A DNA stretch of 64,000 nucleotides from assembly GCF_900109945.1 (NCBI RefSeq), contig NZ_FOBX01000001.1, positions 1-64,000 of the forward strand, in the 5' to 3' direction. The position numbers and the translations under genes are program-made. Below, piece by piece: positions 56,151 through 64,000 of the stretch (its first letter is position 1; each line of letters begins with the position of its first letter). Under the pieces are notes generated by a model, which was not told the origin of the DNA, ran no database searches, and saw only the letters and a program-made list of their open reading frames with translations. This DNA is from Bradyrhizobium sp. OK095. Its GTDB lineage: Bacteria; Pseudomonadota; Alphaproteobacteria; Rhizobiales; Xanthobacteraceae.

Positions 56151-58109
56151 TTACGCCAGGCAGCGGAACAGCAGCGCCGGATCGCGGTCGGGATCGATAC
56201 GCAATTTGATCCCGCCCCATTCGATGCGGGACTGTTCGCCTGTCAGGAGATTTTCGAGGGCGGTGACGGGGCGGCGTTCGCCGCCGGCGTCGATGGTGAG
56301 GTCGCCGAGCGGCAACCAGAATTCGCGCACATGGCGCGAGAGGGCGATGACGACAACGACGGTGTTGGTCGCGTCGGCCGCCTCCTTGGCGAAGGCGATC
56401 GTCTCGCCGTCCTCGATGCCGAGGAAGCGCAAATCCGCCGTCTGCCGAAGCGCTGCGTTGTCGTTGCGGATACGGTTGAGTACTGTGATGTAAGGCTTGA
56501 TGTTGCCGGGCTTGTCCCAGTCGCGCTGCTTGATCTGGTACTTTTCGGAATCGAGGTATTCTTCGCGGCCGGGCACAGCCTCGTGCTCCAGCAGTTCGAA
56601 TCCGCCAAAGATACCGAAATTGCCGGACAGCGTCGCCGCCAGCGCGACGCGGGATTTGAACGCCCAGGGCTCACCGCTCTGGAGATGATAGGGCAATAAA
56701 TCCGGCGTGTTCACGAACAGGTTCGGCCGATAAAAATCCCTCTCGGGATAGCGTGTCAGCTCCGCAAAATATTGCTCAAGCTCCCACTTGGCCGTGCGCC
56801 AGGGGAAATAGCTGAAAGACTGCGCAAAGCCGAGCTTGGCGAGGCCCTTCATCGGCTTCGGCCGCGCATATGTTTTGGAGAACAGGATTACCTCGGGATG
56901 CCGACGGCGGATGTCGCCGATCAGCCACTCCCAGAACGGAAGTGGCGCGGTGTCGTGATTGTCGATGGCAAAGATCGTGACGCCATGGTCGATCCAGAAC
57001 AGCATGGTATCGCGGAACGCATTCCACAGCCCGGCCCTGTCGACGGAGGCAAAATCGGGGATGACGATGTCCGAATACGGACCATCCGCCGTCCGCACCG
57101 AGCGATCCGGCCGCCATTTGAACCATTCCGGATGCTGTGCCAGCCAGGGATGGTCCGGCGAGCATTGCACGGCAAAGTCGAGCGCCAGCTCGAGGCCGTA
57201 CTCAAGACACGTCGCGACCAGCGCGCGAAAATCCTCGATCGTGCCGAGCTCGGGATGCAGCGCGTCGTGTCCGCCCTCGGCGGCGCCGATCGCGTAGGGC
57301 GAACCAGGATCGCCTTCGCTCGCCACCGGCGCATTGTTGCGGCCCTTGCGGCGGGTCTTGCCGATCGGGTGGATCGGCGTGAAGTAGAGCACGTCAAAAC
57401 CCATCGCGGCGATGTCGGGCACGCGCGCGATGCAGTCGCGGAGCGTGCCGTGCCGGCCGGCGACCTGGCTGAAGTCTTGGCTCTGACTGCGTGGCATCAT
57501 CTGATACCAGGCGCCGCAGCGGGCCTTGTCGCGGTCGATGATCAGCGGGAAGTTTTGCGAGCGGGTAAGGTCGGGCCGCGACTGGCTGTCGGCCATGGCT
57601 TCGCCGAGATCGGCTGCAAGCAGCGAGGCGACATCGCCGCTCTGAAGATAATCCTCGCACTGCCTGACGATGAGGGCTGCGGCGTCCTGCCGCGCGCCAT
57701 GCGCCTTGGTCAGAAGGCCGGCACCCTCAATCGCATCGATCGTGACATCGGCGCCTGTCAGCTGCTTTCGCTCCATTCCATGACGCCAAGTGGCGAATTC
57801 GTCGGTCCAGGCTTCGATGGCGTAGACATATTGGCCGGGCTCGACCGGCGTGAACGCGCCGGACCAGCGGTCATTGCCGTGATGGATCATCGGCTCGCTC
57901 CGCCATTCCCGGTCCTGCTCGCGGCGCCAGATCAGCGCTGCACTGACCACGGCGTCGCCATCACGATAGATGTCGGCCCAGACTTCGACGCGCTCGCCCG
58001 CGATCCGCTTCACGGCGAAGCGGCCGCCGTCGACCAAGGGATAGACGTCCTCGATGATGAAAGTGCTGCCGGCTGCGGCACTCTCGACAGTTTGAATTGT
58101 CTTGTTCAC
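56151..58109 (-). CDS. glgE: GlgE-like maltosyltransferase homologue with altered active site
   Basis: A 652-residue protein of the GlgE family (maltose-1-phosphate to alpha-glucan transfer), with the GlgE N-terminal domain ([20 protein letters not shown]), [59 protein letters not shown] and [15 protein letters not shown]. Normal GlgE reads FRVDNPHTKP at the nucleophile and SEAFTRPK at the acid/base. Here they are [10 protein letters not shown] (Asp383 kept, Arg replaced by Ala381) and FSKTYARPK (Glu replaced by Lys412). It may lack normal activity. Start GTG 58109 is tentative; no strong ribosome site is visible. First gene of the operon. Confidence 0.85.
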   Translation of the reverse strand: MNKTIQTVESAAAGSTFIIEDVYPLVDGGRFAVKRIAGERVEVWADIYRDGDAVVSAALIWRREQDREWRSEPMIHHGNDRWSGAFTPVEPGQYVYAIEAWTDEFATWRHGMERKQLTGADVTIDAIEGAGLLTKAHGARQDAAALIVRQCEDYLQSGDVASLLAADLGEAMADSQSRPDLTRSQNFPLIIDRDKARCGAWYQMMPRSQSQDFSQVAGRHGTLRDCIARVPDIAAMGFDVLYFTPIHPIGKTRRKGRNNAPVASEGDPGSPYAIGAAEGGHDALHPELGTIEDFRALVATCLEYGLELALDFAVQCSPDHPWLAQHPEWFKWRPDRSVRTADGPYSDIVIPDFASVDRAGLWNAFRDTMLFWIDHGVTIFAIDNHDTAPLPFWEWLIGDIRRRHPEVILFSKTYARPKPMKGLAKLGFAQSFSYFPWRTAKWELEQYFAELTRYPERDFYRPNLFVNTPDLLPYHLQSGEPWAFKSRVALAATLSGNFGIFGGFELLEHEAVPGREEYLDSEKYQIKQRDWDKPGNIKPYITVLNRIRNDNAALRQTADLRFLGIEDGETIAFAKEAADATNTVVVVIALSRHVREFWLPLGDLTIDAGGERRPVTALENLLTGEQSRIEWGGIKLRIDPDRDPALLFRCLA

Positions 58110-58179
58110 GGTGATGCCATTGACAAGAGTGCAGGGGCCCGTTTCCCTTGTCGGGAACCTACGCTTGGTACCTATATAG

Positions 58180-58205
58180 AAAGCCGCTTGTATGTCATTG
58201 GTTCC
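58180..58205 (-). promoter_or_regulatory. EcfG-like promoter for the trehalose/glucan operon
   Basis: On the reverse strand GGAAC (58205-58201), a 17-base spacer and CTTT (58183-58180), one base from the CGTT consensus of the general-stress sigma. It would start a transcript about 60 bases before the glgE-like GTG. Confidence 0.4.
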
Positions 58206-58209
58206 CCAG

Positions 58210-58235
58210 GGAACAGCAGGCGCGGTTTGCGAGTT
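58210..58235 (+). promoter_or_regulatory. EcfG-like promoter for malQ
   Basis: GGAAC (58210-58214), a 17-base spacer and AGTT (58232-58235), one base from consensus. Its GGAAC abuts the reverse-strand GGAAC, forming the palindrome GTTCCC-CA-GGGAAC at 58201-58214. malQ starts 79 bases downstream. Confidence 0.4.
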
Positions 58236-58313
58236 ACCCCTGACTAACCTCTTCCGCGACCTCGTTAAAATCGATGCCCCCGGCCAGATATTGGCTTGCA
58301 AGCTGCGTGCCGA

Positions 58314-60275
58314 ATGGATCTTTTAGCTCAAGCCCAGATCAAGGGCGTTCAGTCCGAATTCGTCGATGCCCTCGGAAAGTTGCGGGTCACCGCGCCCGAG
58401 GCGCTCAAATCCATCCTCGACGCCCTCCCGGAGAAGCGGGTCTATCGTTTCGTCAACGGGCCCGTCGTGGTGCGCGCCTTGCGACATGCGCGCACCGAAT
58501 TGGCGGCCATCGGCGCGCCGCCGCTGAAATGGACAATCGCCGGCAACGCAAAGGTGATCGCGGAAGGCGAGACGCGCGAGCCCGTGATCGCTTGGCCCGC
58601 CGACCTGCCGCTCGGTTATCACCGGTTGACACTCACCGATGCCGAAGGTGCGACGGAAGATGTGCCCATGATCGTGGCACCCGAGCGCGCCTTTGGCGGC
58701 GATTTCGACCGTGGCTGGCTGCTCGCCGTGCAGCTCTACAGCATCCGCTCGGACCGCAATTGGGGCATCGGCGATTTCACCGATCTCGCCGGCCTCGTTC
58801 GGCTCGCCAAGCAGTTGGGCGCCGACGGCGTCGGGCTCAATCCGCTGCACGTGTTGTTCGATAATCACCCGGCCGATTGCAGCCCTTATTCGCCGAACAG
58901 CCGGCTGTTTCTCAATCCGCTCTATATCGATGTCGAGGCAATCCCGGAATATTCCACCGATCTCGTGCCTGATGCCACCGCGACCGCCGCACGGTTGCGC
59001 GAAGGCGACCGCGTCCCCTATGCCGACATGGCGGCGTTGAAATGGCTGGGCCTGCGTGCCGCCTTTGACAGCTTTGTGAAAAGCGCGAGCGGTGTCCGCC
59101 GCAACGAGTTCGACGCCTTCCGCGCCGACCGCGCACCGTTGTTGTCCCGGTTCGCCTGCTTCGAGGTGCTGCGCCATCGCTTCACGGTGCCGTGGTGGGA
59201 ATGGCCGCAGGAATGGCAGCAGCCGGATGAGGCCAAATGCGCGGAATTGCGCAACGGTCCCGACAAGCACGAGGTCGAGTTCGTCGAATTCGTGCAATGG
59301 ACGGCCGATAGCCAATTGCAGGCCGCCAAGGAGTTGGCCGGCCAGCTCGGCATGCGCGTCGGGCTCTATCTCGACGTCGCGGTCGGCGTGCAGTCCAACG
59401 GCTTCGATGCCTGGAACGAGCAGACGGCGATTTCCCGCCATCTCGCCGTCGGCGCGCCGCCAGACGTGCTCAACACCGCGGGCCAGGACTGGGGGCTCGC
59501 CGGCTTCAATGCCGGCGGCCTCGAAGCGCAGTCCTTCGTTCCGTTTGCGGACATGCTGGCGTCCTCGATGCGCCATGCCGGAGCGATCCGGATCGATCAC
59601 GTCCTCGGGCTGAAGCGACTTTATCTCGTGCCGCGCGGCTTCAAGCCTGATAACGGCGCCTATGTGCAAATGCCATTCGAGGCACTGCTCGGCGCGATCG
59701 CGCGCGAGAGCACGGCGCATAAGTGCATCGTGATCGGCGAGGACCTCGGCACCGTGCCGGAAGGTTTCCGCGAGACCATGCAGGATTTCGGCATCTGGTC
59801 CTACCTCGTCATGATGTTCGAGCGCGATGATGCCGGCCGTTTCCGCAACAGCGACTTCTACCGGCCCAACGCGCTGGTCACGCTGAACACGCATGATCTC
59901 TGCACTTATGCGGGCTGGCGCTCCTTCAGCGATCTCAGGGTCAAGCGTTCGCTCGGGCTCGATCCCGGCGAGAACGAACAGGATCGATGGGATGCGCTGG
60001 GACAGCTCGACGAAGTCCTGCGCGAGAACGGTATCACCGCCAACGACCTCTATTCGGTCCTCGCCTTCCTCTCGCGCACGCCGTCGCGCCTGCTGGCAGT
60101 GTCGCTGGAGGATCTGCTGGGCGTGCTCGACCAGCCCAACATCCCCGGCACGATCGACGAGCATCCGAACTGGCGCCAGCGCCTGCCTGTTTCGCTCGAC
60201 AAGATCGCTTCGAAGGTCGATCTCGCGGCTTTGAAGGCCGCGACGCGGGAACGTTCCTTGATCGGCGGGCGTTGA
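58314..60275 (+). CDS. malQ: 4-alpha-glucanotransferase (amylomaltase) MalQ
   Basis: A 653-residue GH77 enzyme that transfers maltosyl and longer units between maltodextrins. Motifs: SIRSDRNWGIGDFTDLAGL, SPYSPNSRLFLNPLYIDV, the nucleophile in AGAIRIDHVLGLKRLYLVPRG, the acid in IVIGEDLGTVPEGFRE, and LNTHDLCTYAGW. An N-terminal extension of about 135 residues is as in bacterial MalQ. Start ATG 58314. It diverges from the glgE-like gene and is followed after 30 bases by the GH15 gene. It would remodel short dextrins left by debranching. Confidence 0.95.
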   Translation: MDLLAQAQIKGVQSEFVDALGKLRVTAPEALKSILDALPEKRVYRFVNGPVVVRALRHARTELAAIGAPPLKWTIAGNAKVIAEGETREPVIAWPADLPLGYHRLTLTDAEGATEDVPMIVAPERAFGGDFDRGWLLAVQLYSIRSDRNWGIGDFTDLAGLVRLAKQLGADGVGLNPLHVLFDNHPADCSPYSPNSRLFLNPLYIDVEAIPEYSTDLVPDATATAARLREGDRVPYADMAALKWLGLRAAFDSFVKSASGVRRNEFDAFRADRAPLLSRFACFEVLRHRFTVPWWEWPQEWQQPDEAKCAELRNGPDKHEVEFVEFVQWTADSQLQAAKELAGQLGMRVGLYLDVAVGVQSNGFDAWNEQTAISRHLAVGAPPDVLNTAGQDWGLAGFNAGGLEAQSFVPFADMLASSMRHAGAIRIDHVLGLKRLYLVPRGFKPDNGAYVQMPFEALLGAIARESTAHKCIVIGEDLGTVPEGFRETMQDFGIWSYLVMMFERDDAGRFRNSDFYRPNALVTLNTHDLCTYAGWRSFSDLRVKRSLGLDPGENEQDRWDALGQLDEVLRENGITANDLYSVLAFLSRTPSRLLAVSLEDLLGVLDQPNIPGTIDEHPNWRQRLPVSLDKIASKVDLAALKAATRERSLIGGR

Positions 60276-60305
60276 TACGCGGGGATTTTTCAGGCTCGCA
60301 AAACA

Positions 60306-62105
60306 TTGTCCCAGAAGATCGAAGATTATGCGCTGATCGGCGACTGCGAGACCGCGGCGCTGGTCGGACGCAACGGCTCGATCGACTGGCTGTGCTGGCC
60401 GGCTTTCGATTCCGACGCCTGCTTTGCCGCCATCCTCGGCACGCCCAAGAACGGCCGCTGGCTGATCGCGCCGGCCGACGACGTCAGCGGCATCTCGCGC
60501 CGCTATCTCGGCGACACCCTCATCCTCGAGACGCGCTTCGAGACTGAGAATGGCACGGTCGCACTGATCGACTTCATGCCGCCGCGTGGCAAAGCCTCCG
60601 ACATCGTGCGGCTTGTGCGCGGCCTCACGGGCACGGTGAAGATGCGGATGGAGCTCGTCATCCGCTTCGGCTTCGGCGTCGATATTCCCTGGGTGCGCCG
60701 GATCGACCATTCCCTGCTGGCGATCGCCGGTCAGGACATGACGGTGCTGCGCACGCCGGCCACGACTCGCGGCGAGGACATGACCACGGTCTCCGATTTC
60801 GAGGTGAAGGCCGGCGAGACCGTGCCCTTCGTGCTGACCTACGGCCCCTCGCATCTCGATCCGCCTGAAGCGATCGATCCGGAGATCGCACTTCAGGAGA
60901 CCGAAAAATACTGGCAGGAGTGGAGCGGCCGCTCGACACATGACGGCGAGTATCGCGATCTCGTCATGCGCTCGCTGATCACGCTGAAGGCGCTGACCTT
61001 CGCTCCCACCGGCGGCATTGTCGCCGCGCCGACCACGTCGCTGCCGGAAAAGCTCGGCGGCGCGAGGAATTGGGACTATCGCTTTTGCTGGCTGCGCGAT
61101 GCCACCTTCACGCTGCTGGCCCTGATGAACTCGGGTTACACCGAGGAAGCCCTGGCCTGGCACAATTGGTTGCTGCGTGCAGCCGCCGGATCGCCGGCCA
61201 ACATGCAGATCATGTACGGCATCTGGGGCCAGCGGCGATTGCTGGAATGGGAGGCGGGCTGGCTCGACGGCTATGAGGGCTCTCAGCCGGTGCGCGTCGG
61301 CAATGCCGCGCATGCGCAGCTCCAGCTCGACGTCTATGGCGAGTTGATCGACGCCTTCCATCAGTCGCGCATGGCCAAGCTCCAACTCGATGATGAGACC
61401 TGGTCGCTGGAATGCGCGGTACTCCAGCATCTCGCCGAGGTCTGGGACCAGCCCGATCACGGCATCTGGGAGCGGCGGGGACAGCCCAGGCACTATGTCT
61501 TCTCAAAAGTGATGACCTGGGTCGCGTTCGACCGCGGCATCAAGAGCGCTGAGACCTTTGGCTTCAAGGCGCCATTGTTGCATTGGCGCGCGCTGCGCGA
61601 GGCCATTCATCGCGATGTCTGCAACAAGGGCTTTGACGCCGAGGAAAACGCCTTCGTCGAGTCCTATGGCTCAAAGCTGCTCGACGCCAGCGTGCTGCTG
61701 CTCCCGGCCGTCGGCTTCCTGCCGGCGGGCGACCCGCGCATCCGCGGCACCATCGCGGCCGTCGAGAAGCACATGATGCGCGACGGTTTTGTCCTGCGGC
61801 ACGATCCGCGCGAGGTGTCCGAGGAGACGCAGCCGATCGAGGGCGCTTTCCTGGCCTGCACGCTGTGGCTGGCCGATGCGCATGTCTTGGCGGGCGATCT
61901 CGAAAAGGCGCAAATCCTGCTCGACCGCGTCGTCGGCATCGCCAACGACGTCGGTCTCCTAGCCGAGGAATATGATTCAGGCGCCCGGCGCCAGACCGGA
62001 AACTTCCCGCAGGCGCTGACGCATATCGCACTGATCAACACCGCGCATAATCTGTCGGCTGCACGGCAGGAGTGCGACAAGCCGGCGGTGCAGCGGTCGA
62101 AGTAG
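60306..62105 (+). CDS. GH15-family glucoamylase/trehalase-like hydrolase
   Basis: A 599-residue glycoside hydrolase family 15 protein. The N-terminal beta-domain starts KIEDYALIGDCETAALVGRNGSIDWLCWPAFDS; the (alpha/alpha)6 barrel has RNWDYRFCWLRDATFTLLAL and LLAEEYDSGARRQTGNFPQALTHIALI with the Glu554/Glu555 pair at the catalytic position. Homologues of this length in mycobacteria and archaea are trehalases, so it could complete a trehalose cycle; glucoamylase is the alternative. The start appears to be TTG 60306. It lies downstream of malQ in the same direction, 30 bases away. Confidence 0.88.
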   Translation: MSQKIEDYALIGDCETAALVGRNGSIDWLCWPAFDSDACFAAILGTPKNGRWLIAPADDVSGISRRYLGDTLILETRFETENGTVALIDFMPPRGKASDIVRLVRGLTGTVKMRMELVIRFGFGVDIPWVRRIDHSLLAIAGQDMTVLRTPATTRGEDMTTVSDFEVKAGETVPFVLTYGPSHLDPPEAIDPEIALQETEKYWQEWSGRSTHDGEYRDLVMRSLITLKALTFAPTGGIVAAPTTSLPEKLGGARNWDYRFCWLRDATFTLLALMNSGYTEEALAWHNWLLRAAAGSPANMQIMYGIWGQRRLLEWEAGWLDGYEGSQPVRVGNAAHAQLQLDVYGELIDAFHQSRMAKLQLDDETWSLECAVLQHLAEVWDQPDHGIWERRGQPRHYVFSKVMTWVAFDRGIKSAETFGFKAPLLHWRALREAIHRDVCNKGFDAEENAFVESYGSKLLDASVLLLPAVGFLPAGDPRIRGTIAAVEKHMMRDGFVLRHDPREVSEETQPIEGAFLACTLWLADAHVLAGDLEKAQILLDRVVGIANDVGLLAEEYDSGARRQTGNFPQALTHIALINTAHNLSAARQECDKPAVQRSK

Positions 62106-62118
62106 TGACGGCCCTTTT

Positions 62119-62796
62119 CTAGACCCCAAGCCACTCCAGGCCGCCGGGGAGCTCGCCGACGGCAAAGTCCACCTGCAGGACGCGGCGATGCATCGGAACG
62201 GTCGCGGCATCCGATGCATGGAGAATTGGCGTGGCGTAGAGCCAGATGTCGCCGGGATCGGCCAGACACGCGATCGTGCCGCAACGGCGGACAACGTCCT
62301 TCAAATTCTCCTCGGCAATTCGGCCAAGTTCGTGCGATCCGGGCGCGATCAACAGCGGCGCATTGCCGGCCGGAACAGGATCGATATGGACCCGCAACGT
62401 CACCATGCCCGACAACAGCGCAAAGGGCGGCTCGACATGCTGCATGCCGCTCTTGACGCTCCAGGTCTCGAAACCATCGACGGAGATGCGTTCCTTCACG
62501 GCGATGGTGCGATCCTGGTGCCAGCCCAGCGCCCAGTTCGTCGCGGCGGTTTTGTCGAACAGGATGGCCCTGACCGGACGACAAGCCTCGCCAAGCACCG
62601 ACGCGGCGCAGCTTCCGATATGTCCGCTCGCGGCTAGGAAGGGTACGAGCCCCTGGACGCCTCGTAGCCTCAGTCCAGCATGATCCGGCGGCAGATGGGA
62701 CAGGATTGCCCTGAGCTGGTGCAATTGATCGGATGGCAGCGCCTGCCTGAATAGCTGCGCGCCATCGCCCAGAAAAGTTAGCTGCTCAATTCCCAA
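62119..62796 (-). CDS. Phytanoyl-CoA dioxygenase (PhyH) family protein
   Basis: A 225-residue Fe(II)/2-oxoglutarate oxygenase-like protein. The metal triad is readable as GWHQDRTI (His93, Asp95) and ILHASD (His193), with Arg204/Arg205 following for 2-oxoglutarate. LLIAPGSHELGRIAEE is typical of PhyH members. Substrates in this family vary widely (fatty acyl-CoA, ectoine, small natural products), so no reaction is assigned. It converges on the GH15 gene (13 bases between stops) and stands 21 bases after the HAD gene stop, so may share that operon. Confidence 0.82.
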   Translation of the reverse strand: MGIEQLTFLGDGAQLFRQALPSDQLHQLRAILSHLPPDHAGLRLRGVQGLVPFLAASGHIGSCAASVLGEACRPVRAILFDKTAATNWALGWHQDRTIAVKERISVDGFETWSVKSGMQHVEPPFALLSGMVTLRVHIDPVPAGNAPLLIAPGSHELGRIAEENLKDVVRRCGTIACLADPGDIWLYATPILHASDAATVPMHRRVLQVDFAVGELPGGLEWLGV

Positions 62797-62817
62797 GGTC
62801 GCGCACTGATGGGCGGT

Positions 62818-63630
62818 CTATCCCACCCCATTCCGCTTCAAAATCATCTCCATTGCCTCCGCAAAGCCATCCTGCTCGTTGGTCGCGGTGACGTGCGTCG
62901 CCTGGTCCTTGACGCTGTCGGTGGCGTTGCCCATCGCGATCGAGGTGCCGCTGACGCGGAACATCGCGAGGTCGTTCTGCATGTCACCGATGGTGGCGAC
63001 GGCGTCGGTGGCAATGCCGAGGCGTTTGGCCATCGCCTGCACGAAGGTGCCCTTGTCGAAGCCGGGCGGGGTGATATCGAGGTAGTAGGTCTGCGACCGT
63101 ACCGCGGTCGCGTCGCCACCGAGCGCCTCCTGCATCGCCTTCTCGCAACGCTCGAGCCCGGCCGCATCGGCGCTGGCGCCGACGATCTTGCAGGCGCTGG
63201 CGAGGTAGGGCGTAAAATCCGTCACGATGGTCGGCTCGGAGCGGATCGTATGCTGCTCGTGGGGCACGTATTTGCCGTTCGAATTGTCGATCAGCCATTT
63301 GTCGGTGGTGAACAGCCAGATGTCGGCGCCGAATTCGCGGAGGATCTGCAGGGACCGTTCGGCCGCGCTCGCCGGGATCAGATGCTGCTCGACCGGGTTC
63401 ATCTCGGGATCGACGATCGAGGAGCCGTTGAACGGGCCGACCGGCAGCCACAGCGCCAGCGGCTCGATCAGGAAGCGCATGCCGATGGCGGGGCGGCTGG
63501 AGGTAATGGTGAAGCCGATGCCGGCCTGGTGCAGCCGTTGCACCGCGGACCTCGCGCGCTCGGTCAGCGTCTTGTCCTTGGTCAGCAGCGTGCCGTCGAC
63601 GTCGGAGACGACCAGTGATATTTTCGTCAT
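62818..63630 (-). CDS. Cof-type HAD-IIB family phosphatase
   Basis: A 270-residue HAD phosphatase. Motif I is VVSDVDGTLL (Asp9 and Asp11), motif II ITSSRP, the C2B cap lies in the middle, and motif III/IV reads ATIGDMQNDLAMF. HAD-IIB Cof proteins dephosphorylate sugar phosphates, nucleotides or cofactor precursors. It starts 24 bases after the gluconokinase gene stops and is probably co-transcribed with it, which points to a sugar phosphate as substrate. Confidence 0.9.
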   Translation of the reverse strand: MTKISLVVSDVDGTLLTKDKTLTERARSAVQRLHQAGIGFTITSSRPAIGMRFLIEPLALWLPVGPFNGSSIVDPEMNPVEQHLIPASAAERSLQILREFGADIWLFTTDKWLIDNSNGKYVPHEQHTIRSEPTIVTDFTPYLASACKIVGASADAAGLERCEKAMQEALGGDATAVRSQTYYLDITPPGFDKGTFVQAMAKRLGIATDAVATIGDMQNDLAMFRVSGTSIAMGNATDSVKDQATHVTATNEQDGFAEAMEMILKRNGVG

Positions 63631-63654
63631 GGCAGGACCTTAGGTTTCTTGGTC

Positions 63655-64000
63655 TCAGCGTTTGTCGCCGCCCAGTTTCAATTGCCTGATGACGCCGTCC
63701 ACGATCGCCTCGACGGATTCGTCGATCGAGACGGTGATGACGTGCTCGCTTGCCTCGGGCGGCTCCAGCGTCGTGAACTGGCTCGTCAGCAGCCCGGTCG
63801 GCATGAAGTGTCCCTTGCGCTGCGCGAGCCGTTCGGCGATCAGCTCCTTGGTGCCTTTCAGGAAGACGAAGCGAACGTCGTCGCGTCCACGCAACAGCAC
63901 GTCACGATAGGTGTGCTTCAGCGCCGAGCAGGCGATGATGATATGCCCGCCCTTGTCGCAAACCCCGGCGATCTCGTCGGCGATGGCGTTGAGCCAGGGC
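63655..64000 (-). CDS. gntK: Gluconokinase (5' part beyond the window)
   Basis: The C-terminal 114 or so residues of a GntK-type kinase, open to the window edge. The visible sequence runs PWLNAIADEIAG, HIIIACSALKHTYRDVLLRG, VRFVFLKGTKELIAERLAQR and GHFMPTGLLTSQFTTLEPP, the conserved order of gluconokinases that phosphorylate gluconate to 6-phosphogluconate. The P-loop lies outside the window. The stop is at 63655, with the HAD phosphatase gene following after 24 bases. Confidence 0.93.
   Translation of the reverse strand, partial: PWLNAIADEIAGVCDKGGHIIIACSALKHTYRDVLLRGRDDVRFVFLKGTKELIAERLAQRKGHFMPTGLLTSQFTTLEPPEASEHVITVSIDESVEAIVDGVIRQLKLGGDKR

Noticed and set aside
53288..56209. Long forward open frame (about 970 codons) opposite the treS fusion
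   Set aside because: Antisense shadow of treS; composition is biased and no domain is recognisable.
58323..61493. Long reverse open frame (about 1,050 codons) opposite malQ and the GH15 gene
   Set aside because: It spans two unrelated genuine genes and their gap; no motif is recognisable.

Overview
The window looks like chromosomal DNA of a slow-growing Rhizobiales bacterium, most probably Bradyrhizobium or a close relative. The evidence is very GC-rich codon use, the gene content (TRAP uptake with CoA-ester catabolism, an FliD-type flagellar locus, kdpFABCDE, Ku/LigD, a very large trehalose/alpha-glucan operon) and intergenic palindromes of the kind scattered through Bradyrhizobium genomes. 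The genus call is inference; there is no rRNA or marker gene to settle it. I see no tRNA, rRNA, CRISPR array, transposase or prophage gene.

Layout. (1) About 0.2-10.7 kb is a catabolic island for a carboxylic acid. A leftward operon (CaiB-type CoA-transferase, MaoC hydratase, CitE-type lyase, IclR regulator) diverges from a rightward one (TRAP transporter DctPQM, acyl-CoA dehydrogenase, AMP-forming CoA ligase, acetyl-CoA hydrolase/transferase family protein). A repeat-rich 227 bp gap between them is the likely IclR control region. The enzyme types fit uptake, CoA activation, dehydrogenation, hydration and C-C cleavage, as in itaconate/mesaconate-type C5 dicarboxylate pathways. (2) 10.7-15.1 kb is a leftward trio (formyltransferase-fold-like, glycosyltransferase-like, HAD/COG5610-like) next to the flagellar genes, perhaps for flagellin modification. 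(3) 15.6-25.6 kb holds an ECF sigma factor, flagellin, fliD, fliS, a small protein of a type linked to ECF sigmas, flgD, flgE, two chaperone-like genes, flgK and flgL: only the extracellular parts of a flagellum. (4) 25.6-29.3 kb holds fatty-acid CoA ligase, upp, a crotonase and a TetR regulator.

(5) 29.3-39.6 kb is the kdp region. kdpFABC-kdpDE is preceded by two leftward units, one an operon of four very small genes. All three units have the same dyad-symmetric element upstream, with core TTATG-NN-ATYCCTATA. kdpF is flanked by two further membrane micro-ORFs and a palindromic repeat lies between kdpB and kdpC. (6) 39.6-44.1 kb has divergent ku and ligD sharing back-to-back promoters that resemble general-stress (EcfG) promoters, a small DUF3309-type membrane protein and a polyhydroxyalkanoate-system protein.

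(7) 44.1-62.1 kb is a six-gene leftward operon (glgE-like, treS-maltokinase fusion, glgB, glgX/treX, treZ, treY) diverging from malQ and a GH15 trehalase/glucoamylase-like gene. It holds the TreS and TreYZ routes and the GlgE-route partners, but the GlgE homologue has lost its acid/base glutamate (Lys412) and the arginine before the nucleophile (Ala381). (8) 62.1-64 kb has a PhyH-family oxygenase, a Cof-type HAD phosphatase and the 3' part of a gluconokinase gene.

The most notable signals are the kdp-flanking dyad element with its micro-protein operon, the degenerate GlgE homologue, the paired divergent stress-type promoters, and an ECF sigma/small-protein pair embedded in a distal-only flagellar locus.
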